From contig VZTI01004617.1 in assembly GCA_013397865.1 (NCBI GenBank), forward strand, positions 1,816,116 through 1,880,115: 64,000 bases of DNA. Direction: 5' to 3'. A model generated the notes under the pieces. The model made no database searches and was not told the origin of the DNA. It was given only the letters and a program-made list of their open reading frames with translations. The stretch is from Struthidea cinerea (lineage: Eukaryota; Chordata; Aves; Passeriformes; Corcoracidae). Shown piece after piece: positions 1-12,600 of this stretch (the first letter of the stretch is position 1; every line of letters begins with the position of its first letter). The position numbers and the translations under genes are program-made.

Positions 1-3000
1 AGCAGCGTTTCCTCATAGGCAGATGCTGAGGATTCTGTCATGATGGAAGATTGTCATCCGTCTTCCAAACCCTTATTTAATTGGAGCTGTGGTGTGAAAT
101 TCTGGTCAAACAGTCCTTGAAATCTAACCACCTGCTTTTTAAGCATCTGGAGGCACATCTCTTCTGCTCCTCTATTTGAAATAAATAGAGCTGTCATGGA
201 GAAAAGCCTGTGGTTCAGCCACGTCCCTCTGAGACCAAACCAAGCACTGGATTTGTCAATTCACACTAATGCTATTTTTAATTGCTTTCTCAGCAGTTGT
301 GCTGGGACCTGCCCAGCGCCAGGCGCTGCACCTTGTGTTCCAGTGCAGCCCCTGCCATCCCCTGGGCCACACAAACAGTCTCAAACATGATGTTGACAAA
401 TACATTGTTGTCTCTGGGGCTGCAGGCTGAGACCCTGACTGGGGCGGTGATGGAATAAAGTGCCTTCAACTGAGGATAGCTTTCTGCTAAAATATCTGAG
501 CTGTGCAAACCCTTTGGGAAATTTCCAGGATGCAGCAGGACTCAGCAGCCAGCCAGGCCAGCAAAGCAGCTGCAATGTCTTTTTCCTCATTTTCCAGCTT
601 TCATGAGTGGCACCAGGTGCTCTCCAGCTCTGCAGGGAAGATGGAGTGAGCAGGTCTGTAAATCCTTCAGTGAGTGAACACCATCCCCTTCATCCCCCAT
701 GAAAGCACTAAGCAACCTCACCAAATCAGCTGTCTTTTGCCAGGTCCTTACCCAATTTGCAATTATTCCTCTAATTCCTGTCTATGTCAGCATAGCTAAT
801 GAATTTCCAGACAGCATTGTATCAAAATCTTTACTGAAATGCAGCGCCTGAAGTCCCACTACACATTTCTTCCTTCTAGAAAATCTCATACCTAATCGTA
901 GAAACCCAGTAGTTAATTTGTGCTACCATTTTTAATAAACTCCCATTCTGTGGTTATTGCTCGCAACAGTCAGAGGCAGCCACAGCATCTGATGTGCCTG
1001 AATCTGTCTCTCCCCTTACGCATCTATCTGAGGGATATTCTCCAGCGGCATCCAAAATCAGACAGTAAGAATGTATATTCTGCTTTCAGCTAATAATTGA
1101 GAGACTAAACCTGCCTGGCTGCTGGGGACTCGAGGGAAGGGCTTGGAAATTGGCTGAGAGCTTCCTTCTCAACTTTTGTCAAAGCAGCTCCTGAATGTTT
1201 CATCATATGAAAATTTGCCTGCATATTTATGTGGCCACAAAGATTCCTGGGTTAAATCTGCAAAATCAATTCACCAGTTGCAGCAGTTTTCTGTCCCTGT
1301 TGTAACTCCAGCTGATCTGTCTGATTGGGTTTTCATCACTCTGCACAAGGAAAACATAAATAGGCAATGTCCTGCCCCATCCTCCTTGGAGTTTTTCTTA
1401 ATCCTTTGCTAATTAATGTACCATTAATGGGGTTCAGCACCAGCAGGGTTCTTGGGCAGGATAGCAGAATTGAAGCCCAGCCTGGCCAAGTGGGCCAGAC
1501 TGCCTGGCTGATGCTCACAACCAAAAGAAAAATCTTTTTTTTAAACTGCCATCAGTCAATCAGTAACCTGGAGTGGAAAACACTCAATCAACATCACAAA
1601 ACCAGTTAGTTCCTACTGCTGCCAAGCACAAACCCAAATCCTGCTTTGGTTCAAGATGCAAACTTGAATTGTAGCTCTGATGCCCAGCTGGCATTCCCTC
1701 CTTATTTCCTTTTTCCCTTGGTGTCTGTCTGGCACTGAGGCAGAGCTGCTGCCACACCACACATTCCAGCCACGGAATAGGGTTCATTTTGCTTTCCCCT
1801 CTCTGGGGACTAGCTCGTACTTTGGAAGCTGCACATCATTTTATTAGTTCTATTCCCAGTCTCCAAAACGTCAAGTTTCTTTTATATGAATGTGCTGCAA
1901 TTCAGTACCATCAGCAAACTCTGCTGAAGCAGGGAGAAATGCAGACCTAGGAAAGATCCCTGCAGAAATCATCCCCCAGCCCTTCCACAGCTGCGGCACT
2001 TTGCTCTCTGTCAGCCCTGCAGCACTTTGATTCACATAATCTACCCTCACTTGTAGCCCACCTCTTTCCCTGGCTTCTGGGGCTTTGTGCTATTTGCTTA
2101 AATGCTGATTTAATTTTTTGATACATGTTTATTGTTTCCACTGGTGGCACCTCTGTGAAACATTAGTGATCACTAGATGTCACTGTGATTTTACGCCGTC
2201 TCCAGCCCTACTGAACCATGGTGATCCCTGGCCTCTAAAGAGCTTGCTTTAAAATTCTTCTGAAGAATTTTTTAGTGATCAGAAAACTGCCAACAGAGGG
2301 GTTCCTGGGCTGGGAGGGGAGAACCAGCTTTGGCTGAGTTTTTTGGGGCAGTTGTTGGCTCTGGTGTGTGAATAATGCAAAACCAGGCAGCTTTGGAGGC
2401 AAACACTCACACACGTGTGTGCACATGTGCCATGCGTGGCTGCACACCCGGGTTTGTGCTCAACACGTGGAAGCCCTGTTAATTCTGTGTGAGTTACTGA
2501 ATCCCTCTGGTGTGTGCCTGCAGCAAACGGTGTGTCACTAGCTGGACACCTCTGGCTGTGTGTGGGTCACCGGGGCTGGGACATCCATAAGGCCCTTCTG
2601 CACATTTCCCTGTAGCTTTGATGACCAAATGCCTTTAAAATTTTGCTGTTGTTCCTTAATAATCACCTCACTTCTCTCCCAAACACAGAGCCCAGATTCC
2701 CTCACTATCATCTAAGCACTCCCATCTCCTGTCTTTCCATTCCATCATCCCATTCCTACTGTAACTTCAGTTAATGCCACAGGTTTCATAACTCAGAAAA
2801 CTCTATAAAGTTATCTTGCCTCTTTCCCTTATCTTAAAAGATTTTACAGAATACATTTCTTCAAGGCCAATGCAAATCCACACTCCCTATTGCCTGAATT
2901 GTTGATTTCTCCATTGTACTCTGCCTTTGGGATATGGCAATTTAAATATTATAGACCACACTCCTGCATGGGCACACATGGGATTTAGTCTTTTGGTTTT

Positions 3001-6000
3001 TTTTAATTGGAAAAAATCCACTGCTGAAATCAGTGGAAATGCCTGCTTAAAAATCATTTGTCTCCATCTGATGACATTATCCAGATCAGCAGAATAAGAC
3101 TTCACTCTGCACTCCAGTCCCACTGGGGAATATGCCAAAATCAGGTCTTTCAAGAAAAATCAGTTACCGGGTGTGCAGCGCTGGCAGCTGAGCCCGAGGA
3201 ACCAAAGCTCTTTGCTGGCATCTTTTGGTGAGCAGGGAGAAAGGACCAAGGGCCACGGCCGTGTCCATGTCCCTGCAGTGGCAGGGGATGGGTGGCAGAG
3301 CCTGGCCACGTCCAGGAGAGCTTCAGAGCCAGGAAAATGAATGTTCTGTGAAGCAGTTTCAGGCAGTCAGGATGCTGTGAGAGCTGCCGGGGGGATGTGC
3401 GCTGGGGAGAAGCCAGTTGAGATTTCTGTAACAATTTCTTGCCCTTTGAACTCATCCACGTTAACTTTGTCTCCCTCTGCTCTGGGGTCAGCAGGATTTT
3501 AAAGGCTCTTGGGTGCTGCCACGCAAGGGATGGGCTGCCTGGGCAGGGGTAATGCCACAAATAAAGACACCTTCTGGCTTGCTACTTTCACCCAAACTGC
3601 ACGGCCTGTCCACATCTAGAAATCTCAACATCTTGGCTGCTCGGATACATCTGGTATCAACACCAGCTCAGTTTTGATAAGCCATCCAGGATTCATTAAA
3701 GAGAGCCTAAATGAGCAGTAATGATTCTGGACAATTTCTGTGGAGCCACCAGAGGATATTTATTGGTCATGACATCAAAAACCTTTTGTCTTCTATGTCA
3801 GCCACAGCCTAAAAAGTTCTCAATTTCCTTTGAATACTGTTAATTAGCTGAAGTGACACAGTTCCCTCTTCAGAAACTCTCCTCCATGTCTCACTCAACA
3901 CCACACAACCCCGTTTTGTCTGATGAGTAACAGCAACAGACAAATTCGAAGGTAGAGACTATTAAAAGTTTTGCGACGGAATTTAGGCAAATGTTAGGAT
4001 TATGCTGCTCAATTCACTCTGGCACTTCATGCAAGTGTCCTTGAATGAAATTACAGTCCCCATAAACAGATCCCAATTATCAACATGACTTGGAACCTTG
4101 TGACCTCATTACAACCACATCTCTGTTAGATCAGTGCCCAGCAGACAGAAGTCCTTATTAAATGGAGACTCATTAGCCCTGGGAAAAAGGTGATATAGAG
4201 CCACTGGTGCTTTACCTGGGGCAGGAGAAGTGGGTTTGGGGTGTGCTGGATGCAGCACCTGGGCTTTGCACTCACCCCTTGTCACGGTCAGGGTCCTGAG
4301 GGCCGGTGTCCGTGGTGGGCACATGAAATCCTGCCCGCTCTCATTGCATTCCTCTGCCAGGAGCAGCACTGGAAGGTCTTTCCTCGAGATACCTGGTAAA
4401 AAAGGCAAGGAGGGACAGAGATAACAAAGGTCTAAAGCAACTAAGTAATGAAAATAACACCCTGGATCTGCTTTCCTATATATAGCAGGCTCATCTTAAG
4501 GAGTTGCATGCATTTTCCTACTCATTTTGGAGAGCCATAGATTACCTGGAGCCTGATTGTGCATACCTAAAATGCATTGAAACGCTTCAATTACAGGTGT
4601 GACAACTTTAAGCCCCATTTAAACACGGTCAACTCCCTAAACACAGAAAGTCTCTCCAGGTCATTGACTTACTTCAACGTAATTCAGCTCAATCAGGAGC
4701 CCTTTCAGCAAAACCCAGCATAAACCATTGTCAGTCCGAAGGGAGGGATTGCATATTAAGAGGTAGCACACATTTAGTTTCATTTCATCAGCTGGAAAAC
4801 AGAATAGTGCATGGAAAACAGTTCAGAACAAGACTGAAGTGATGTAGAACACCCTTACATAAACATTACTGTAAATCATATTTTTGAACAGATTTAATCT
4901 TTGTTTACCCAAAAATACCCCAGAAGACTAACTTGAACAATACAGGGCTATGAATTCATAGCACAGATTAGTTAAAGCAGATGGTGAGCCTGTGTGGATG
5001 TGCTCCATCAGAGAAAACGTGGCCATAATTGGATTTATTTTAATTCACTTACGTTTTGACTACAGGAGAAATGCGGGTGGAGTTCCTCCTGCAGACAGGC
5101 CCTGAGGTTAGGGCTTCCAGGGAGCCTTGCTCTCAACTCCATTTTGAAAACTGGACTTGAATGCAAAAATAACATTAGGTGTTTATAAACAAAAGTGAAC
5201 CCCCAGTCTTAAAACATTTATTCATGGTCAGATCTTGCCTCCTTAATTCACTCTGACTGGCGCTTTGTGCAAGTGGCCTTGAGTGAAGTACGAGTCCCCA
5301 CCAACAGATCTGACTTACCAAAGGGTTCTGCGCAGCCCGGGCTGACCGGGGCTGCAGGACACCGGCAGCGCCTTCAGCTCTCGCTCGTCTTGCAGCAGAG
5401 CAAGGAGACAAGTTCCCAGGGGAGGTGCCACCCCTGCCATGCAGCGCAGAGCCAGAGCAAGGCAGGCAAAAGCCTTCTCCAGCCACATCTGCTGCCGTGG
5501 ATGTGCTGCATTCCCACCTCTGCAGCCTGCTCCCTTCAGGGATTTTCTTTCTGCCTCTTCATTTGTAGGGTTCTTGTATTCCCACATAGCCTGTCTGCTG
5601 CCTGGATGGTACCCAATCATCATTATTAACCTGGCCTCCTGCTGAAAGGAAGACTGCTTGCCTTTTCCTCCTAGAAGGGTGCTGGTGGTCTGAGCCCTGA
5701 CTGTGCTGAGGATTCGTGCTTTTGTTGGAAGCACCCCAGCACGAAAGGGGAAGGGGTTCATTTCTCTCTGTACTGCGCTGTAATGGGTGTAAATATATCC
5801 AGTAATTACAGGCATATTGCTGTGCAAACACATGATAATTGCAGCTCTCATTTCCTGATGAATTATACATGACGGGCCGCCCGTCACTAGCTGGACACCT
5901 TGACTGGCCGTGCTGAAACCTGTCCACTGCACCATCACAAGCCTCAGTTTCCCTTGTAATTTCTCGCTTTCAAACTGCCCCAGCAAGCCATGAGTGCCGG

Positions 6001-9000
6001 ACACACGCAAGCTGCTGCCCAGCTGCCCACAGCAACCCACGGCCAGGCCAGCTGGATGACCACGGGAGCACGTGGAGATTTGGGACTGCAGGGGCAGATG
6101 GTGCGTGGGCAGGAATGAGCTGCCTGGCCGTACACTTCTGGTACTTTTTATTTCATTGAAACTGGGTCTGTGTGTGTGTGCTGATTCTGTGTTTGAATCT
6201 GAGGAGCCCTGGCTGGGTGAGGCAGTGCCCAGCTCACGCCAGGCTGTGGCTGCCTGCTGAGGCGTGGAGAGCTCACCAGCAGAAACACAGTGCTGCCACA
6301 CGTGCCAGCCTTGTCCCTGGCTCAGGCACTCTGAAATTACTGCTGATTCGTTCGAGCAGAACCCAAATACAATTTCACTCATTCATCACGAAATCAAAGC
6401 CTGTTTCCCCATTCCAGGCACAGAGCAGTAGGAAAAGACCAAGTTGGCATCTGTGCTCAGCTTTAATGAGGGTAACCCTTCCCCGAGCCTGCCCTGGGGG
6501 AGACCGCTGCCACGAGCCCTCCAGCACACAGGTGTTGCCTCCTTTCTGCAGTGGTTTCTTTCAAACCTTTCCTCAGCCACACTTACCCACAACTACTGAT
6601 GCACCCTGGCAGTGGCCTGTTCTTGCAGGCTGCCCAAACTACGTGTCCAAACTCAAACCACATCGATGTTCCGTGTCTAAGTACCAGTTTTACTTGGCAT
6701 GAAGCCGGCCTGTGTTCTAGCACCCGCCCCAGATCTTCCAGCTTCACGCAGTATTTCCCTTTGGATTTGCTAATTAACACACAGGGCCACGTTATGTTCC
6801 TTGCAAATCGGCTTTTCAAAATATTTCTGTATTTGGCCCAAATTTCTCTCACCAGGCATCTGGAAGCCAATCTTCCTGTGGTATGTTTGAGCACACAGCC
6901 AGTCTGTGGGTGCTGGTGAGTGCATCACCCACAGAGGGCCAGGCACTGGGACATCAGGGACTGTTCTAAAGGAAAGCAGGATTTGGCGTACAAAAGGCCA
7001 CTTTGGTGACATCACCCATTTTTGGTGTCTCTAAAGCATCACAGGTGCTGGGTATGACCAGGAAGGCGGGACAGGACTGCTTGGACTGCTGCACAAATCA
7101 AAGCAATTCCAGCAATATGGTCCTTGAGCAAGATGGGGAGGTCTCTAAATTCAGGTTGTGGTCTTGAGTCTGTTGGTCTTGAAAGGCTCAGTTCCATCTC
7201 TGTTGTGTGCACAGCCTGCTGAAATGCCCAGAGCAGACGCACTCTCACCTCTATTGCCTCAGAGACGCCCCAGCAGCCACTAGATGTCACCAGGATTTTA
7301 CTTCCTTGGTAGCCTATGCCCAGCCGGGACCATAAGAAAATAAGAGGAAAATAAGTAATCATCAATAATAAAAGATAATCCACCTGTTATAATGAACAGA
7401 GAAGGGGGAATTGACCCAGACTCCTGCTTTTGTGTGTCCTGTCTCTGGGAGGATTTAGACAGAGCACCTGTACACATGGATATGACTTCTGTCTCTTGAT
7501 GGCAGAAGGATAGTCTGATATCTTAAAAATCGAGTTTCTCCAGCTAGGCATCAGACTAACCTTAATGCACTTATGGGAGCCCTGTTTAATTATCCAGCCT
7601 TGTTATCTCTAAGGTTATCCCCCCTGTTTGGTATTCCTGCCCAGAAAGAAGCAGCTGAGGGAGAGCAGCACCACCTGGGCATTAAAGTGGACAAGGGAAG
7701 ATTTGGGGATGAGATGGGCCAAATGTCTCCACGTACAAACAAATCAGCAAAGCCACTTCTGGGAATTCCTCCATCCCCAAAATGTGTGAAGCCATAGGAA
7801 AACAAAGGGCCCCAGTGATCAGTGCAGCTGACACATTCATTTCCGACCTTCACTGTTAATTATTAACCTGGAATCACACCATTCATAATCCAGGGGATAA
7901 AGATTAGATATTGTGCTTGTAACCCCAGGAAGATCCACTTTATTTCTCCCCTCACAGGCACAAAATCACATAAAGTCAGCCCCAGGCAGAGGTGGGATTT
8001 TGCCAATCCACCACCAGCTCAGTGAGCACTGGAGCCTGACTGCGGTGTCCCAGCTTCCACACCTGTGCCAGAGTAAAATGCAGGAAACCTCCCCAGATAT
8101 GTGCTCACACACGTGATGCACAGAGCAAGGGGGGTGTGCAAATCCTACCAGGTCCCTCCTGGAGTCTCCCATGGCAGCAGCACAGCCCACACAAAAGCCT
8201 AAAAGCCCCTCTTTGCTTTTGGTGGTTCTCTCCCCCATGAACACCAAGGAGCTGGTGCTACTTCAGGTGTGTGCCCAGCAGACATAGAACCTACAGTCTG
8301 ACTTCTAAGATATTTAGATACTGAATTGAACAAAATTCATCTGTTTTTTTTCTTAAAAACCCTGGTCTTCATCTGTTGGGGTTTTTTAACAGAGATATTT
8401 TCATCATCCTCCCGCTATGGCCAAATAATGGCACAAGCCCTAATGCCTGCCTGTTCTTCAGCTGTTAAATTCTCAGTCCAGCTCATCCTTGCCCTGTTGT
8501 TCTGCTTCTTTGGGTCCAAGAAGATGTTTGTGCGAGTCCCTCCCCCTCACATACACCAAAGCCCAGCTACATAAAAGCCCTTCAGAAGGAGCTGAGGTAT
8601 TGACCTCAGTTCATGCAGTGATTCCACACATCCCTGGGAGACTGGCTTTGGATAAGCCCTGAAAGGCATAAATTACTGTAAATAGGGGTCTCTTTCCAAA
8701 TACATTCTCTTCAAGATTTCCATAGCGGGGTGAAAGTGTCCATACCACCATCACACCCAAATCCATCCCATTTCTCTGCTCACATCCTGAGGTTTCTACC
8801 CTACAGCAAGAATTACTGGAGATACCCACATCTGCTGAAAGGATTATTCTGGGCTGCCTACAGCACATATTCTTTCAATCTGAAGTCCACTGTCATCCAA
8901 GAAAAGCCAAACAAAACAGGTTTAACAGCACTGTCTGAAGACAGCTTTATAAAATAAGTCCAGGGTTATTTTCATTTTTGCCTCATGACACATAACACAT

Positions 9001-9632
9001 TTAATACAAAAGAAAATATCCCTGGCTTGGAACTTCAGCCAAAGATGACAAGTCCAAAATTATCTCAACTTAGAAATATTACTACCCAGATTATTAGTCT
9101 GAGGTTTGGTTTATGATCACTTCTTCCAGCAGTGCAGCTACGCTTGGAATTAATTGCGGTTTTTGTATTTTCTGTAGAAAGAAGGTGAAACAGGATATGC
9201 ATTTCGTGGTGATTTCTTGCACAAATATAAAAGAGCAAAAGTTACTTATTTTAATTTCTTTCATGTGAGAATATCTGTAACTTTTTATCTTTGTACCCTG
9301 CTGCTGGTTGAGTTTTTTTCTGATAGTAAAACCTGTGTAATACCCAGCAGGACTGGCCAGAGCTCACTTCCATAAGGAAGGCAAAAATAAGTGCATTTCT
9401 GTCTTTCATGCCACATTTTCCATAATCCTCTTCTCTTTCTTCCCACACCACCCTGCTCAGCATGGAAAAGATCCCCCTGACCGGTGGGGAAGGTGATCCT
9501 GTACCCTCTGCCCACCCAGAGACACAGGTTCTACCTGTGATAATCCCTCACAGGACCAGAATCACAAAGTCTCTGCTCAGAAATCAGACTCTACTCAAAC
9601 TCCCCAGATTTGTCTTTTTTTTTTTTTTTTTT
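1..9632. other. Intergenic; no confident gene
   Basis: I recognise no known protein, RNA gene or transposon here. The block is moderately GC-rich and contains exon-like segments on the minus strand, a 355-codon open frame (6382-5315), a diverged internal repeat pair (4009-4080 with 5243-5318) and an E-box palindrome cluster (2408-2469). All are treated as leads in Part 2. MPHOSPH6, the expected neighbour from human gene order, is not seen. Confidence 0.6.
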
Positions 9633-9665
9633 NNNNNNNNNNNNNNNNNNNNNNNNNNNNNNNNN
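9633..9665. other. Assembly gap (33 N) inside a poly-T tract
   Basis: A run of N is flanked on the left by about 18 T (from 9615) and on the right by TTTTT. The real sequence is probably a longer T homopolymer or T-rich repeat; the true length is unknown. Confidence 0.95.
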
Positions 9666-12600
9666 TTTTTGGTAGTTTTTTGTTTAAACCAGGCAGATAT
9701 ATCCATCCAGGCTATGGTATCTTAAGAGGTGGAGAAACCCTGCCCTTTCATTCCTAATGTCTAAGGAGAGGCGATGGATCCTCCCTGCATGTTGATCCCA
9801 CCACAATGTGAGAGTGGCCACTGTCCCGAGCAATGACACTTCCAGTGGCACCAGAAGCCCCAGGAGTTGGTCACCTCAGCAGCCTGGGAGTTCCGATTCA
9901 CAGCCAGCACTTAAAGAAAATACAGCAGCAAATGGCACAGATGGGTGACTCTTTCTCTGGTAAATCACCCGGCCCAAAGCCTCGTGTCTCAGTGCCAGGT
10001 GCATTTGGAGGCCAAATTTTCCATGACAACCTCAGTCCCTTTAACAAGCTGCCCCCTAAAGCAAGTGCCAGAGTGCATTGGTGGCTGGTGTAGAGGACCT
10101 GCCACTGCCATGAGAAATGCACTGGAGCAATGCAGCCTGCCACCTCTCAGCCTTGTTAGTTTAAAACCACTTATTTAACTTGTCTCTTCGCATTAAGCCC
10201 AGCACTTTGGATGCCCTGATGTATTTTATGATACCTTTTTGCTGTTGCATTTGATGGTCCTATTTGTGATTCAGCAAATAGCACCTAAGTAATCAATATT
10301 CTGTCTGGGTGGACATTTTATTTATCTACAGAGCCACCACATGAATTCAGTTGGTTTACTAGAGGTCAAACACTTTTCATCTTCTCCATGAGCCATGGAA
10401 AATTGAAAGATTTAAACCCCCTTTGAATTCCTTTGATTAACTCAGTGAAAATATCACTCTCTTTTTTTCAAACTCAGAAGCAGAATTATCTTCACTATAA
10501 ATCTACCTCGTTTTGACACATTGATCTCTGCATAATGGGTAACATCAAGTGTTGAGGCATAAACTGGAAGCAGAGGAAGAGTTATGAATGGTGCTGTTAG
10601 CAATTATCTTCCATACATACACACTTCCTTTGGGCTGGTTTTAAAAAACCCAACAAAGCATAAAATTGATAAGAGCTGTATAATTGGCAGTGAGGGAACA
10701 AGGTCTGGGATCCACTCATTTGGGAATTGCACCCTTGTGGCACAAAGTACCTGTCCTGAATTAGCAAATGATCCATCAGTGTTCCACGCTTACCTCAGTG
10801 TCATCCCCACAGCTGGACCAAATCCAAGTGCCTGCAATGCCACTGCTTTCATCACTCTGTTTAAAAAGCAAGAGAAATTCATTGTGTTTCAGGAACGTGG
10901 AGGAAAGGAGAAGCTGAAGACCAGATTTCAGCTGCTTCACACCTACCTCGTGCAGCTCCACAGTGCCACAGCTTGCAGGGCCAACAGGGACAGGGAAACC
11001 CAATGACTAAACCAACTGAATAATGAAAATAATGTCCTGGATCTCTCTCATATGCTTTTCCTGCTGACTTCTCTGATTATTTTATTAATTTGTAACTTCT
11101 TAAAGTTAAATTTTTAAGGTTGCTTAACTGATCCAAACCTTTGCACATGAAAGTTGCGTCATTTTAAATAAAAGCATGACTTAAACCCAATTTAATCAAA
11201 CAGGGAAATCCCTATGCAGACACACTTATATCAGTTTTAGTCACTTCTTCCTAGTTATTGCATTTGACCTGGAACTGGTTTAAGATTAATTAAAATAAGC
11301 CACTCTCTCAATACACCGTGACTTGCATTCATTTAGCTAAATTAATGTGAAAAGTGGAATCAGATTAAACAAGAGCAAATTCTTCATGTTGGCAGGACTT
11401 AATAGCAATTCTTGGTGTGATTTAGACACTGCTGCCCATGACCACAGAAATTTCAAATACACCTAATCATCTTATCCTTAGTTTAATCACCTTATCCTTT
11501 ATGCAAGCGAGAACTGACTTCTTCCAGTACAATCGGCCTGAGCAACTGGACAAAACATCCATAAGTTTTCCCTGGATGGTTTTCAGGGATGCAGAGCTGA
11601 GATCATGAGAGTTCCGTGGGTGCAGGATGTGGGATAGCAAGAGCAGATGGGATCCTGCCCCCTGCCTTTAAACCACTGCAGAGCTCAGACCCTTTCCTAC
11701 TTCTCTTTGTAAACAGTCTTCTCATCCTTCCCGTTTTAATACGTTCACTTTGTTGTAAATTTTTTTTAGCCTGTATTTCTTCCACTGCTTTAAAGGAATG
11801 ATACAGGCACAACATCAAAAGTCCTGTGAGGAAAAAGCCAGATCAATGCATGCTGCAGCTCCATCTTAAAAATAGATTAGATTGGCTTGAAATTATTTGT
11901 TCGCAGAAACCTCTAGCAATGTATTTTCCTGTAGACATTTATATACCACTCAATAAGGCTTTCCAATAACATGCTTGGTGCCAATGAAAAAAGGAAAACA
12001 TGGGAGTAAAAGTCATGCAGGTGAACCAGAGGAGCCAGAAGCTGATGGGTGAGGAAATCCTGATGGATGACCTAGGTGGTTTCAATGGAATTCTTCAGTT
12101 CTTCCTTCATTTGGAAATGAGCTTCTATGCAACTTGGATGGGTTTTTCTCAAGCGCTGACACATGTTTTAACTCTTGGATCTCACGAGGAGGTGGGTGTG
12201 TGCACATCCCCGAAACACCATCCCATGGCTGTGTACCTTTGGGCTCATCTCTGCTCTCTTCTCATTCAAACTTCATATATTTTCGGGAAGCAGCAGTGCT
12301 TTTGTCCATGGTTGACAGGAGTTACATGTTCCCAGGATCTGTCGGGGTGTTTGGTTTTGTTCCTGCACTGCTGGCTGGGCAAGCACCCGCCTCCCACACC
12401 AGTGGACAGCCAGCCATTTCCTCACAGCCATCACAAGCAGTTTCCATCACAAATTACACCTAAGAAAATAAAGGCATCGAATCCTTCCCTTCAGCGGGAG
12501 AGCAAAATCAGCTCTTGGTTTTGGTGTCACCGTTGTAACCCTGTGTGACCCTGCTGCCCGTGCAAACACCTCTGGTTTGCACAGTGCTGGTGGGGAGGGG

